A DNA stretch of 5,709 nucleotides, taken from CAMDHY01 sp943372725 (GTDB taxonomy: Bacteria; Pseudomonadota; Alphaproteobacteria; Rhizobiales; Segnochrobactraceae). This document shows positions 1 through 5,077 of the stretch, piece after piece; the first letter of the stretch is position 1, and every line of letters starts with the position of its first letter. Where the stretch lies: NCBI GenBank assembly GCA_943372725.1, contig CALRZT010000327.1, positions 1-5,709 on the forward strand, given 5' to 3'. The position numbers and the translations under genes were made by a program. The notes under the pieces were generated by a model. That model made no database searches, had not been told where the DNA came from, and saw only the letters and a program-made list of their open reading frames with translations.

Positions 1-27
1 GGGGCGAGCCATTGGCTCGCCCCTTTT
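1..27 (+). terminator. Rho-independent terminator of a gene left of the window
   Basis: A perfect 10-bp inverted repeat, GGGGCGAGCC (1-10) and GGCTCGCCCC (14-23), is separated by a 3-base loop (ATT) and followed by TTTT at 24-27. This is the classic layout of an intrinsic terminator read on the plus strand, so it most likely ends a plus-strand gene outside the left edge. The hairpin could also serve pxpA, which runs towards it on the minus strand and stops at 90, but the bases that would form a minus-strand T tract lie outside the window. Confidence 0.85.
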
Positions 28-64
28 CGCATTGTGCTCCGGGATCTCCCGAGTCCCGCGGCTG

Positions 65-92
65 CTCACCGCCTCACCGCCTCACCGCCTCA
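65..92. repeat. 8-bp tandem repeat, 3.5 copies, abutting the pxpA stop codon
   Basis: CTCACCGC occurs in tandem at 65-72, 73-80 and 81-88, with a half copy CTCA at 89-92. Read on the minus strand it is TGAGGCGG repeated, and the first TGA (92-90) is the pxpA stop codon; the remaining copies lie in the 3' untranslated region. The stop also sits in the loop of a short inverted repeat, CCGCC (85-89) and GGCGG (93-97). It looks like slippage-generated sequence with no visible coding consequence. Confidence 0.8.
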
Positions 93-824
93 GGCGGCGC
101 GCTTCTCGAACTCGGTCACCGCGCGCTTGACGGCACGGGCGAGCTCGTCGGCGCCCGGCGTGTCGGAGTGCACGCAGACGCAGTCCGCCTTCATCGGCAG
201 TTCGCGGCCGTTGATCGAGGTGCCCTTGCCCTCGGCGAGCACCCGCATCATCGCCCGCTCCACCTCGGCGGGGTCGCGCGCGTCGTGCTCGCGGGTGATG
301 ATCACCATGCCTTCGTCGTTGTAGTCGAGGTCGGCGTAGTACTCGGCCATGAAGGTCAGGCCCCGGGCCGTGTAGACTTTCTCGTGCTGGGTGCCGGCCA
401 TGCCGAGCACCGGCACGCCGAACGAGACGGCGGCGTCGGCGATGGCGTTCGCCACCTCCGGATCGCGCGAGGCGACGCCGTAGAGGGACCCGTGCGGCTT
501 GATGTGGTTGAGAGGCATCCCCTCGATGTCGAGGAAGCCCTTCAGCGCCCCGATCTGGTAGATCAGGATGGCAGTGAGCTCCTCGCGGCCCATCTTCATC
601 TCGCGGCGGCCGAAACCCTGCAGGTCGGGATAGGAGGGATGCGCGCCGACGCGGACGCCATGCGCCTTGGCGAGCCGCACGGTCTTCTGCATCACCACCG
701 GGTCGGAGGCGTGGAAGCCGCAGGCGACGTTCGCCATGTCGATGTGGGGCATGATCCCCTCGTCGTCGCCGCACCGATAGAGCCCGAAGCTCTCGCCCAT
801 GTCGCAGTTGATCAAGACCGTCAT
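90..824 (-). CDS. pxpA: 5-oxoprolinase subunit PxpA (LamB/YcsF family)
   Basis: This 244-residue protein belongs to the LamB/YcsF family, a cytosolic subunit of the prokaryotic ATP-dependent 5-oxoprolinase PxpABC, which opens 5-oxoproline (pyroglutamate) to glutamate. The length is normal for the family (about 245-255). Visible family motifs are NCDMGE at residues 6-11, VACGFHASD at 33-41, GAHPSYPD at 60-67, HIKPHGSLY at 107-115, EYYADLDY at 161-168 and VHSDTPGA at 218-225, where most members have VHGD. The conserved acidic and histidine residues inside these motifs are the expected active-site residues. The ATG at 824 is supported by GAGGG on the minus strand (bases 838-834), nine bases upstream, and by the motif six residues in. 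It is divergent from, and separated by a lipoprotein gene from, the accB-accC-pxpB-pxpC operon, although in function it belongs with it. Family assignment is firm; 5-oxoproline as the actual substrate is inferred. Confidence 0.96.
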   Translation of the reverse strand: MTVLINCDMGESFGLYRCGDDEGIMPHIDMANVACGFHASDPVVMQKTVRLAKAHGVRVGAHPSYPDLQGFGRREMKMGREELTAILIYQIGALKGFLDIEGMPLNHIKPHGSLYGVASRDPEVANAIADAAVSFGVPVLGMAGTQHEKVYTARGLTFMAEYYADLDYNDEGMVIITREHDARDPAEVERAMMRVLAEGKGTSINGRELPMKADCVCVHSDTPGADELARAVKRAVTEFEKRAA

Positions 825-856
825 CGGACAACACCCTCGCGTCGCGCGTTTCGTGC

Positions 857-885
857 AGTGTCGGGAGCGACGGCGCGGCCGTCAA
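857..885 (-). promoter_or_regulatory. Candidate sigma-70-type promoter of pxpA
   Basis: On the minus strand TTGACG (885-880) resembles a -35 box. It is followed after exactly 17 bases by GACACT (862-857), a weak -10 box matching three of six consensus bases. The implied start of transcription near 850 leaves a short leader before the GAGGG ribosome-binding site at 838-834. An inverted repeat GACGGC-GCG-GCCGTC (869-883) occupies most of the spacer and could be an operator. All by eye; the -10 is poor, so this is tentative. Confidence 0.35.
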
Positions 886-927
886 ATGGGAACTTCCGAA
901 ACGACATGCGAAACGCCCAGCGCTGTC

Positions 928-956
928 TTGGCCCAGCCTCGGCACGTCCCTATGCT
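928..956 (+). promoter_or_regulatory. Candidate promoter of the lipoprotein gene
   Basis: TTGGCC (928-933) and TATGCT (951-956) are spaced by 17 bases, fitting a sigma-70-type promoter. The implied start of transcription near 963 would give a very short leader containing only the AGGGGG ribosome-binding site (966-971) before the ATG at 978. The -10 lies in TCCCTATGCTC (947-957), which recurs exactly upstream of the biotin carrier gene at 1521-1531. Confidence 0.45.
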
Positions 957-977
957 CATCGCCACAGGGGGCGTTGC

Positions 978-1406
978 ATGAAGAATCTGACAGCTATTTT
1001 AATGTGTTCGGTCTTGGGTGCGTGCGTCTCAACTCAGGAGATGCCGCTTGCCCCTAATGTGGTCCGGATCGACACGAGCGCCCGGGGCGCCATCTGGGTC
1101 GGAAGCGCGTCAAATGTCACTTTGAAGAAAGCCGCGGAGGCGACCTTGGCGCGCGGCTATACACATTTCTTGCTGTTCGATCCGCAGATGTCGCAGGGCT
1201 CGCAGGTCGTTGGCATGACTGGCTCCGGCTACGGGACAGCAACCACGGCTGGGGGTACGACCTACGTTCAGACATCCGGATTCGGCACGCCTATCCGTGC
1301 TCCGACCGCGAATGTCGGCGTCACCGTCGTCATGTACCGCGCGAACGAACCAGAAGCGCGGAATGCATTTGATGCCGCGCAGATCGTGAAGCAATTCGGG
1401 GGATGA
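978..1406 (+). CDS. Small predicted lipoprotein of unknown function
   Basis: This encodes 142 residues. A short signal peptide with a hydrophobic stretch (about residues 4-15) ends in a lipobox, L13-G14-A15-C16, so the mature protein is probably anchored to a membrane by lipid on Cys16. The ATG at 978 is chosen because it places the signal peptide at the N terminus and has AGGGGG six bases upstream; the frame stays open further upstream, but that part overlaps pxpA antisense and looks non-coding. The middle contains KKAAEATLARGYTHFLLFD (residues 49-67), which resembles the 'AAELTLQNGYDWF'-type segment of small alphaproteobacterial lipoproteins such as the Caulobacter CC0125/CC1285 group. A Gly/Thr/Ser-rich stretch (about 74-103) follows, then VGVTVVMYR. 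The recall of that family is from memory and unchecked. G+C is about 59% by hand count, well below its neighbours, and it includes the codon TTA, suggesting separate origin. No functional link to the 5-oxoprolinase genes is visible. Confidence 0.85.
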   Translation: MKNLTAILMCSVLGACVSTQEMPLAPNVVRIDTSARGAIWVGSASNVTLKKAAEATLARGYTHFLLFDPQMSQGSQVVGMTGSGYGTATTAGGTTYVQTSGFGTPIRAPTANVGVTVVMYRANEPEARNAFDAAQIVKQFGG

Positions 1407-1432
1407 CGGGGGCTGGTCGCCGAACCGCGACG

Positions 1433-1460
1433 GGGACGCCGGGAATGCGCCGGCCGTCCC
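1433..1460 (+). terminator. Possible weak terminator hairpin after the lipoprotein gene
   Basis: GGGACGCCGG (1433-1442) can pair with CCGGCCGTCCC (1450-1460) with one bulged C and a seven-base loop, 26 bases after the lipoprotein stop codon. There is no T tract after it, so it may only assist factor-dependent termination or be incidental in GC-rich DNA. Confidence 0.3.
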
Positions 1461-1495
1461 GCCGCACCCCCGCCATGCGCCATAATTTCGCACGA

Positions 1496-1513
1496 CGCCG
1501 GTGTTTCCCGGCG
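1496..1513. promoter_or_regulatory. Inverted repeat upstream of the operon, possible operator
   Basis: CGCCGG (1496-1501) and CCGGCG (1508-1513) form a six-base inverted repeat around a six-base centre (TGTTTC). It covers the place where a -35 box would lie for the TATGCT at 1525-1530, so a bound regulator could control the operon. Such short GC-only repeats are common by chance in this DNA. Confidence 0.3.
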
Positions 1514-1524
1514 CGAACTTTCCC

Positions 1525-1551
1525 TATGCTCGGTACGCGTTGTCGCGGAGG
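1525..1551 (+). promoter_or_regulatory. Candidate -10 box and ribosome-binding site of the operon
   Basis: TATGCT (1525-1530), within TCCCTATGCTC (1521-1531), is the best -10 candidate before the biotin carrier gene. The -35 region (about 1502-1507, TGTTTC) is poor. GGAGG at 1547-1551 lies six bases before the ATG at 1558 and decides that start over an in-frame GTG at 1501, whose translation would add 19 residues from within the promoter region. Confidence 0.45.
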
Positions 1552-1557
1552 TTCCTC

Positions 1558-1800
1558 ATGGCGGTGAAGACGGTTTTGGCTCCCATCCCCGGCATCTTCT
1601 ACCGCAGCCCGTCGCCAGGCGAGCCGCCCTTCAAGCAGGACGGCGACTCGGTGGCCGCCGGCGAGACGATCGGCCTCATCGAGGTGATGAAGACCTTCAA
1701 CCCGGTCGTCGCAGAGGTCGGTGGCAGGAACGCCAAGTTCGTGCTCGACAACGAGGATGCGGTCATGGCCGGCCAGCCGGTCTGCGAGCTCGAAGACTGA
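1558..1800 (+). CDS. accB: Stand-alone biotin carboxyl carrier protein (short AccB-like)
   Basis: This 80-residue protein is a single biotinyl (lipoyl-like) domain. The biotin-accepting lysine is Lys45 in EVMKTF (42-47), a variant of the usual EAMKM. Biotin ligase would attach biotin there, and the arm would swing between the biotin carboxylase and the carboxyltransferase partner. Residues 14-25 (FYRSPSPGEPPF) match the 'thumb' insert that marks the AccB type of carrier domain, absent from the urea and pyruvate carboxylase types. Housekeeping AccB is about twice as long, with an N-terminal region and a Pro/Ala-rich linker; both are absent here. The start follows a strong GGAGG. It is first in the operon and lies 19 bases before the biotin carboxylase gene. 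Because its partners downstream are PxpB and PxpC and not AccA/AccD, it most likely serves a dedicated non-acetyl-CoA carboxylase; the symbol denotes family only. Confidence 0.93.
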   Translation: MAVKTVLAPIPGIFYRSPSPGEPPFKQDGDSVAAGETIGLIEVMKTFNPVVAEVGGRNAKFVLDNEDAVMAGQPVCELED

Positions 1801-1819
1801 TCGCCGGACCGCCGCCCCG

Positions 1820-3190
1820 ATGCCCGTCACCAGGATTCTCATTGCCAACCGTGGCGAGATCGCCGTGCGCATCATCCGCGCGGCACAGTCGCTCGGGATC
1901 GCCACCGTCCAGGCGGTGAGCAAGGCCGACCACGGCATGCTCGCCGCCCGCCTCGCCGACGAGGTGGTGGAGATCGGCCCGGCCCACGCCTCGAAGTCCT
2001 ATCTCAGCATCGAGGCGCTGCTGAAGGCCGCCGCCGACACCGGCGCCGACGCCGTCCACCCGGGCTACGGCTTCCTCTCCGAGAACGCCGGCTTCGCGGC
2101 TGCCGTGGAAGAGCGCGGCCTCGTCTTCATCGGGCCGAAGGCCGAGACGATCCGCCTGATGGGCGACAAGGCGACGGCACGCGAGATGGCGATGAAGGCC
2201 GGCGTGCCGACAGTGCCGGGCAGTCCCGGCCGCGTCGAAGGGCTCCAGGCGGCGCGCGACGCTGCCGAGGAGGTCGGCTACCCCGTGATGATCAAGGCGT
2301 CGGCCGGCGGCGGTGGCCGCGGCATCCGCGTCGCCCACACGCCGGAGGAACTCGCCACGCTGATTCCGCAGGCGAGCACCGAGGCGCAGGCGGCCTTCGG
2401 CGACGGCGGGCTCTATCTCGAGCGCTTCATTGGCCGCGCCCGCCACGTCGAGGTGCAGATCATGGGCGACGGCACCGACGCCGTGCACCTCTACGAGCGC
2501 GAGTGTTCGCTGCAGCGCCGCCGCCAGAAGGTCTGGGAGGAGGCGCCCGCCGCCGTCCTCGACACGGCCACGCGCGAAAAGCTCTGCGCCTCGGCCGTCG
2601 CGCTGGCGAAGTCGGTCGGCTACCGCGGCGCCGGCACGCTCGAATATCTCTACGACGACGAGACCGGCGAGTTCTTCTTCATCGAGATGAACACCCGCAT
2701 CCAGGTCGAGCATCCGGTCACAGAGATGATCACCGGCGTCGACCTCGTCGCCGAGATGATCCGCATCGCCGCCGGCGCGCCGCTGTCGATCCGCCAGGAG
2801 GACGTGGCGATCTCCGGCCACGCCCTCGAGTGCCGCATCAACGCCGAGGACCCCGCGAAGAATTTCATGCCTTCGCCGGGCGTCGTCTCGCGGCTGGTGG
2901 TGCCCGAGGGCGAGGGCATCCGCTTCGACACCATGCTCTACGAGGGCTACGCGGTGCCGCCTTTCTACGACTCCCTCATCGGCAAGCTGATCGTCCGCGG
3001 CGCCACGCGCGAGGCGGCGATCGAGGCGATGGCGCGGGCGCTCGACGGGCTCACGATCGAGGGCATCGCCACGACGATCCCGCTGCACAAGGCGCTCGCG
3101 CGCGACGAGGAGGTCGCGAGCGGCCGTGTCCACACCCGCTGGCTCGAGCCCTGGCTCGAGGCTAATCCGCTCGACGCTGCGAAAGCCTGA
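1820..3190 (+). CDS. accC: Biotin carboxylase subunit (AccC family)
   Basis: This 456-residue protein has the usual length of AccC (about 450) and would carboxylate the biotin of the carrier protein using ATP and bicarbonate. Domains run in order: the N-terminal biotin carboxylase domain (about 1-115, beginning RILIANRGEIA), the ATP-grasp domain (about 116-330) and the C-terminal domain (about 335-446). Visible key features are MGDK (Lys117), Lys159, the glycine-rich loop SAGGGGRG (161-168), His209, Glu275, Glu289 and MNTR (290-293), the QVEH motif (295-298) and Arg339 in CRINAEDP. These match the E. coli catalytic set by position. One difference is QRRRQKV at 232-238, where E. coli AccC has QRRHQKV. 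The ATG at 1820 puts the family N terminus immediately at the start, but no good ribosome-binding site precedes it, so translation may be coupled to the gene upstream. The context with pxpB/pxpC points to a specialised paralogue, not the fatty-acid enzyme. Confidence 0.95.
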   Translation: MPVTRILIANRGEIAVRIIRAAQSLGIATVQAVSKADHGMLAARLADEVVEIGPAHASKSYLSIEALLKAAADTGADAVHPGYGFLSENAGFAAAVEERGLVFIGPKAETIRLMGDKATAREMAMKAGVPTVPGSPGRVEGLQAARDAAEEVGYPVMIKASAGGGGRGIRVAHTPEELATLIPQASTEAQAAFGDGGLYLERFIGRARHVEVQIMGDGTDAVHLYERECSLQRRRQKVWEEAPAAVLDTATREKLCASAVALAKSVGYRGAGTLEYLYDDETGEFFFIEMNTRIQVEHPVTEMITGVDLVAEMIRIAAGAPLSIRQEDVAISGHALECRINAEDPAKNFMPSPGVVSRLVVPEGEGIRFDTMLYEGYAVPPFYDSLIGKLIVRGATREAAIEAMARALDGLTIEGIATTIPLHKALARDEEVASGRVHTRWLEPWLEANPLDAAKA

Positions 3191-3205
3191 GGAGATCCGC
3201 CCCAC

Positions 3206-4072
3206 ATGCAGACGCGATACTCATTCGGCGGTGACGAGCACGTCTATATCGAGCTCGACGAGGCGATGTCCCTGGAGGCCTTCTTCAAGGGGCTGTCGCT
3301 CACCAACGCCATCCGCGACAGCCGCATCGCCGGCGTTACCGAGATCTGCCCGGCGAACGCCTCGGCGCTCGTCAAGTTCGATCCCGACAAGATCGCCCCC
3401 GACGACCTCCTGAAGGAGCTGAAGTCACTGGAGGCCGCGGCCGAGAAGGCCGAGCCGGTGATCGAGACCCGCGTCATCGACATCCCGGTCTTCTACAACG
3501 ACCCGTGGACGCACGAGACGCTGATGCGCTTCCGCGAGCGCCATCAGGACCCGAAGGCGACGGACCTCGAGTTCGCCGCCCGCATCAACGACCTGCCGAG
3601 TGCCGACGCCTTCATCGAGGCGCATTCGGGCTCGCCGTGGTTCGTCTCGATGGTCGGCTTCGTCGCCGGCCTGCCGTTCATGTACCAGATGGTCGAGCGC
3701 CAGCGGCAGCTCGAGGTGCCGAAGTACCTGCGTCCCCGCACCGACACGCCGAAGCTCACGGTCGGCCACGGCGGCTGCTTCAGCTGCATCTATTCGGTGC
3801 GCGGCGCCGGCGGCTACCAGATGTTCGGCATCACACCGATGCCGATCTACGACCCGAAGCAGGAGATCAGCTACTTGAAGGAGTTCATGATCTTCTTCAA
3901 GCCGGGCGACATCGTGAAGTTCAACCCGGTGACGCGCGAGGAATACGACCGCGATCTGGAGGAGGTGGCCGCCGGCCGCTTCTATCCGGGGATCCGCAAG
4001 GTGACGTTCTCGCTCGACGCGTTCCAGCAGGATCCCACCGCCTACAACGCCGCGCTCCTGGGAGGTGCCTGA
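3206..4072 (+). CDS. pxpB: 5-oxoprolinase subunit PxpB / carboxyltransferase subunit (KipI-AHS1 family)
   Basis: This 288-residue protein belongs to the allophanate hydrolase subunit 1 / KipI family, which forms one half of the 5-oxoprolinase activating module and of the urea carboxylase carboxyltransferase domain. Recognisable parts are an N-terminal small domain (about 1-90), then GFVAGLPFMY (151-160) in place of the usual GFxPGFxYL, GGYQMFGITP (202-211) in place of GGWxxIGRTP, IYDP (214-217), and KPGDIVKF (232-239). The segment HGGCFSCIYS (188-197) stands where typical members have a Gly-Gly-Gln-Thr/Ser-Gly-Ile-Tyr run. The protein is somewhat longer than E. coli PxpB (about 218), with additional sequence around 98-130 and a C-terminal tail after 240. 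It starts 15 bases after accC, with GGAG at 3191-3194. The stop TGA (4070-4072) overlaps the start of pxpC by one base, as expected for a tight two-subunit complex. Family is sure; substrate and chemistry may differ from the E. coli enzyme. Confidence 0.92.
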   Translation: MQTRYSFGGDEHVYIELDEAMSLEAFFKGLSLTNAIRDSRIAGVTEICPANASALVKFDPDKIAPDDLLKELKSLEAAAEKAEPVIETRVIDIPVFYNDPWTHETLMRFRERHQDPKATDLEFAARINDLPSADAFIEAHSGSPWFVSMVGFVAGLPFMYQMVERQRQLEVPKYLRPRTDTPKLTVGHGGCFSCIYSVRGAGGYQMFGITPMPIYDPKQEISYLKEFMIFFKPGDIVKFNPVTREEYDRDLEEVAAGRFYPGIRKVTFSLDAFQQDPTAYNAALLGGA

Positions 4073-5046
4073 TGGCGATCGAGGTGCTGAAGCCCGGCCT
4101 GGCCACCACCGTCCAGGATCTCGGGCGCCCCGGCTACTACCATCTCGGCATCCCGGTCTCCGGCGGCATGGACACCTATGCCCTGACGGCCGCGAACCTC
4201 CTCGTCGGCAACGACGCCGGCGATGCGGTGCTGGAAGCCGTGTTCATGGGGCCGGAGCTGAAGTTCGACGCCGACGCGCTGGTCGCCGTCACCGGCGCCG
4301 AGCTGCCGCCGAAGGTCGACGGCGTCGTCCAGTCGACGTGGACGGCGTTTGCGGTCAAGGCCGGCCAGACGCTGTCGTTCGATTTCCTCAAGGCGGGGGC
4401 GCGCGGCTACATCGCGATCGCTGGCGGCATCGACGTGCCGGTGGTGCTCGGCAGCCGCTCGACCTATGCGCTGGGTGCGCTCGGAGGCCACGAGGGCCGG
4501 CCGCTGAAGGTGGGCGACACGCTGCCGGTGGGGCCCGCGAAGCGGACCGTCGCCGCCGGCCGCTCCGTTCCCGCCGATCTCCGGCGCGGGCTCGGCAATC
4601 CGGTGGTGCTTCGGGCGTTGCCGGGGCTCTACTGGCACCGACTCACCGAGGCGGCAGGCAAGGGCTTCTTCGAGGACACCTGGAAGGTGGCGCCCGAGGC
4701 CGACCGCATCGGCTACCGCTTCCGCGGCGGCCGGCCATTGCAGTTCGTCGAGCGCGAGCAGCCGTTCGGCGCGGGCTCCGACCCGTCGAACGTGGTCGAC
4801 TGCCCGTACCCCTATGGTTCGATCCAGGTGCCGGGCGGCACCGAGCCGATCGTGCTGCACCGGGATGCCGTCTCCGGCGGCGGCTACTTCATGGTCGGCA
4901 CGGTGATCTCGGCCGACATGGACCTGATCGGCCAGATGCAGCCGAACCTGCCGGTGCGGTTCCAGGCCGTCGACATGGACGGGGCGCTCGCCGCCCGCCA
5001 CGACCGCGCCGCCATGCTCGCCCGCCTCGGCGAGGCGCTCGGCTGA
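4072..5046 (+). CDS. pxpC: 5-oxoprolinase subunit PxpC / biotin-dependent carboxyltransferase family (KipA-AHS2)
   Basis: This 324-residue protein is of normal length for the KipA / allophanate hydrolase subunit 2 family, the partner of PxpB. Motifs in order are PGLATTVQDLGRPG (8-21), GIPVSGGMD (26-34), the RGYIAIAGGIDVP segment (111-123) followed by VLGSRST (125-131), ADRIGYRFRGG (210-220), GSIQVPGGTEPIVL (249-262) and GGGYFMVGTVISADMDL (269-285). In urea carboxylase the homologous domain together with the AHS1 domain binds the substrate and receives the carboxyl group from biotin; in PxpABC the pair activates 5-oxoproline. The ATG overlaps the pxpB stop (TGATG) and GGAGGTG at 4061-4067 lies within the end of pxpB, so translation is probably coupled. 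It is the last gene of the operon and converges on the permease gene with a 30-base gap. Confidence 0.94.
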   Translation: MAIEVLKPGLATTVQDLGRPGYYHLGIPVSGGMDTYALTAANLLVGNDAGDAVLEAVFMGPELKFDADALVAVTGAELPPKVDGVVQSTWTAFAVKAGQTLSFDFLKAGARGYIAIAGGIDVPVVLGSRSTYALGALGGHEGRPLKVGDTLPVGPAKRTVAAGRSVPADLRRGLGNPVVLRALPGLYWHRLTEAAGKGFFEDTWKVAPEADRIGYRFRGGRPLQFVEREQPFGAGSDPSNVVDCPYPYGSIQVPGGTEPIVLHRDAVSGGGYFMVGTVISADMDLIGQMQPNLPVRFQAVDMDGALAARHDRAAMLARLGEALG

Positions 5047-5052
5047 AACAAG

Positions 5053-5077
5053 GCGGCGGCGTCGCTGACGCCGCCGC
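5053..5077. terminator. Hairpin terminator between convergent pxpC and permease genes
   Basis: An 11-bp perfect stem, GCGGCGGCGTC (5053-5063) and GACGCCGCCGC (5067-5077), closes on a three-base loop (GCT). On the minus strand the stem is followed within one or two bases by TTGTTT, a partial T tract, so it fits best as the terminator of the permease transcript; on the plus strand no T tract follows, but it may also stop pxpC transcripts. The outermost base pair reaches the permease stop codon (5077-5079). Confidence 0.65.

Noticed and set aside
65..92. Short repeats considered as a CRISPR array
   Set aside because: Units are 8 bases and directly adjacent, with no spacers and no cas genes.
12..977. 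Long upstream extension of the lipoprotein reading frame on the plus strand
   Set aside because: It runs antisense through pxpA, lacks domain-like sequence, and would bury the signal peptide that begins at 978. Long open frames antisense to real genes are expected in GC-rich DNA.
978..1406. Mobile element or phage cargo interpretation of the low-G+C gene
   Set aside because: No transposase, integrase, terminal inverted repeats or target duplications were seen around it.
1763..3205. Open frame of about 480 residues on the minus strand opposite accC
   Set aside because: Composition is dominated by Arg, Ala, Asp, Gly and His with no domain; the plus strand encodes an intact biotin carboxylase over the same bases.
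3770..3787. Cys-x-x-Cys in PxpB (Cys191, Cys194) as a metal site
   Set aside because: Only one pair is visible and no second ligand pair is nearby; the segment aligns with a conserved non-metal loop of the family, so the simpler reading is sequence divergence.
3505..4071. In-frame upstream extension of pxpC through pxpB
   Set aside because: The translated sequence is Arg-rich shadow of pxpB. The PxpC family start is at 4072 and has a good ribosome-binding site.
1558..5046. Urea carboxylase / allophanate hydrolase system
   Set aside because: There is no amidase-type allophanate hydrolase, and PxpA is encoded nearby. The similarity is to the carboxyltransferase parts only, so the 5-oxoprolinase-like reading is preferred.
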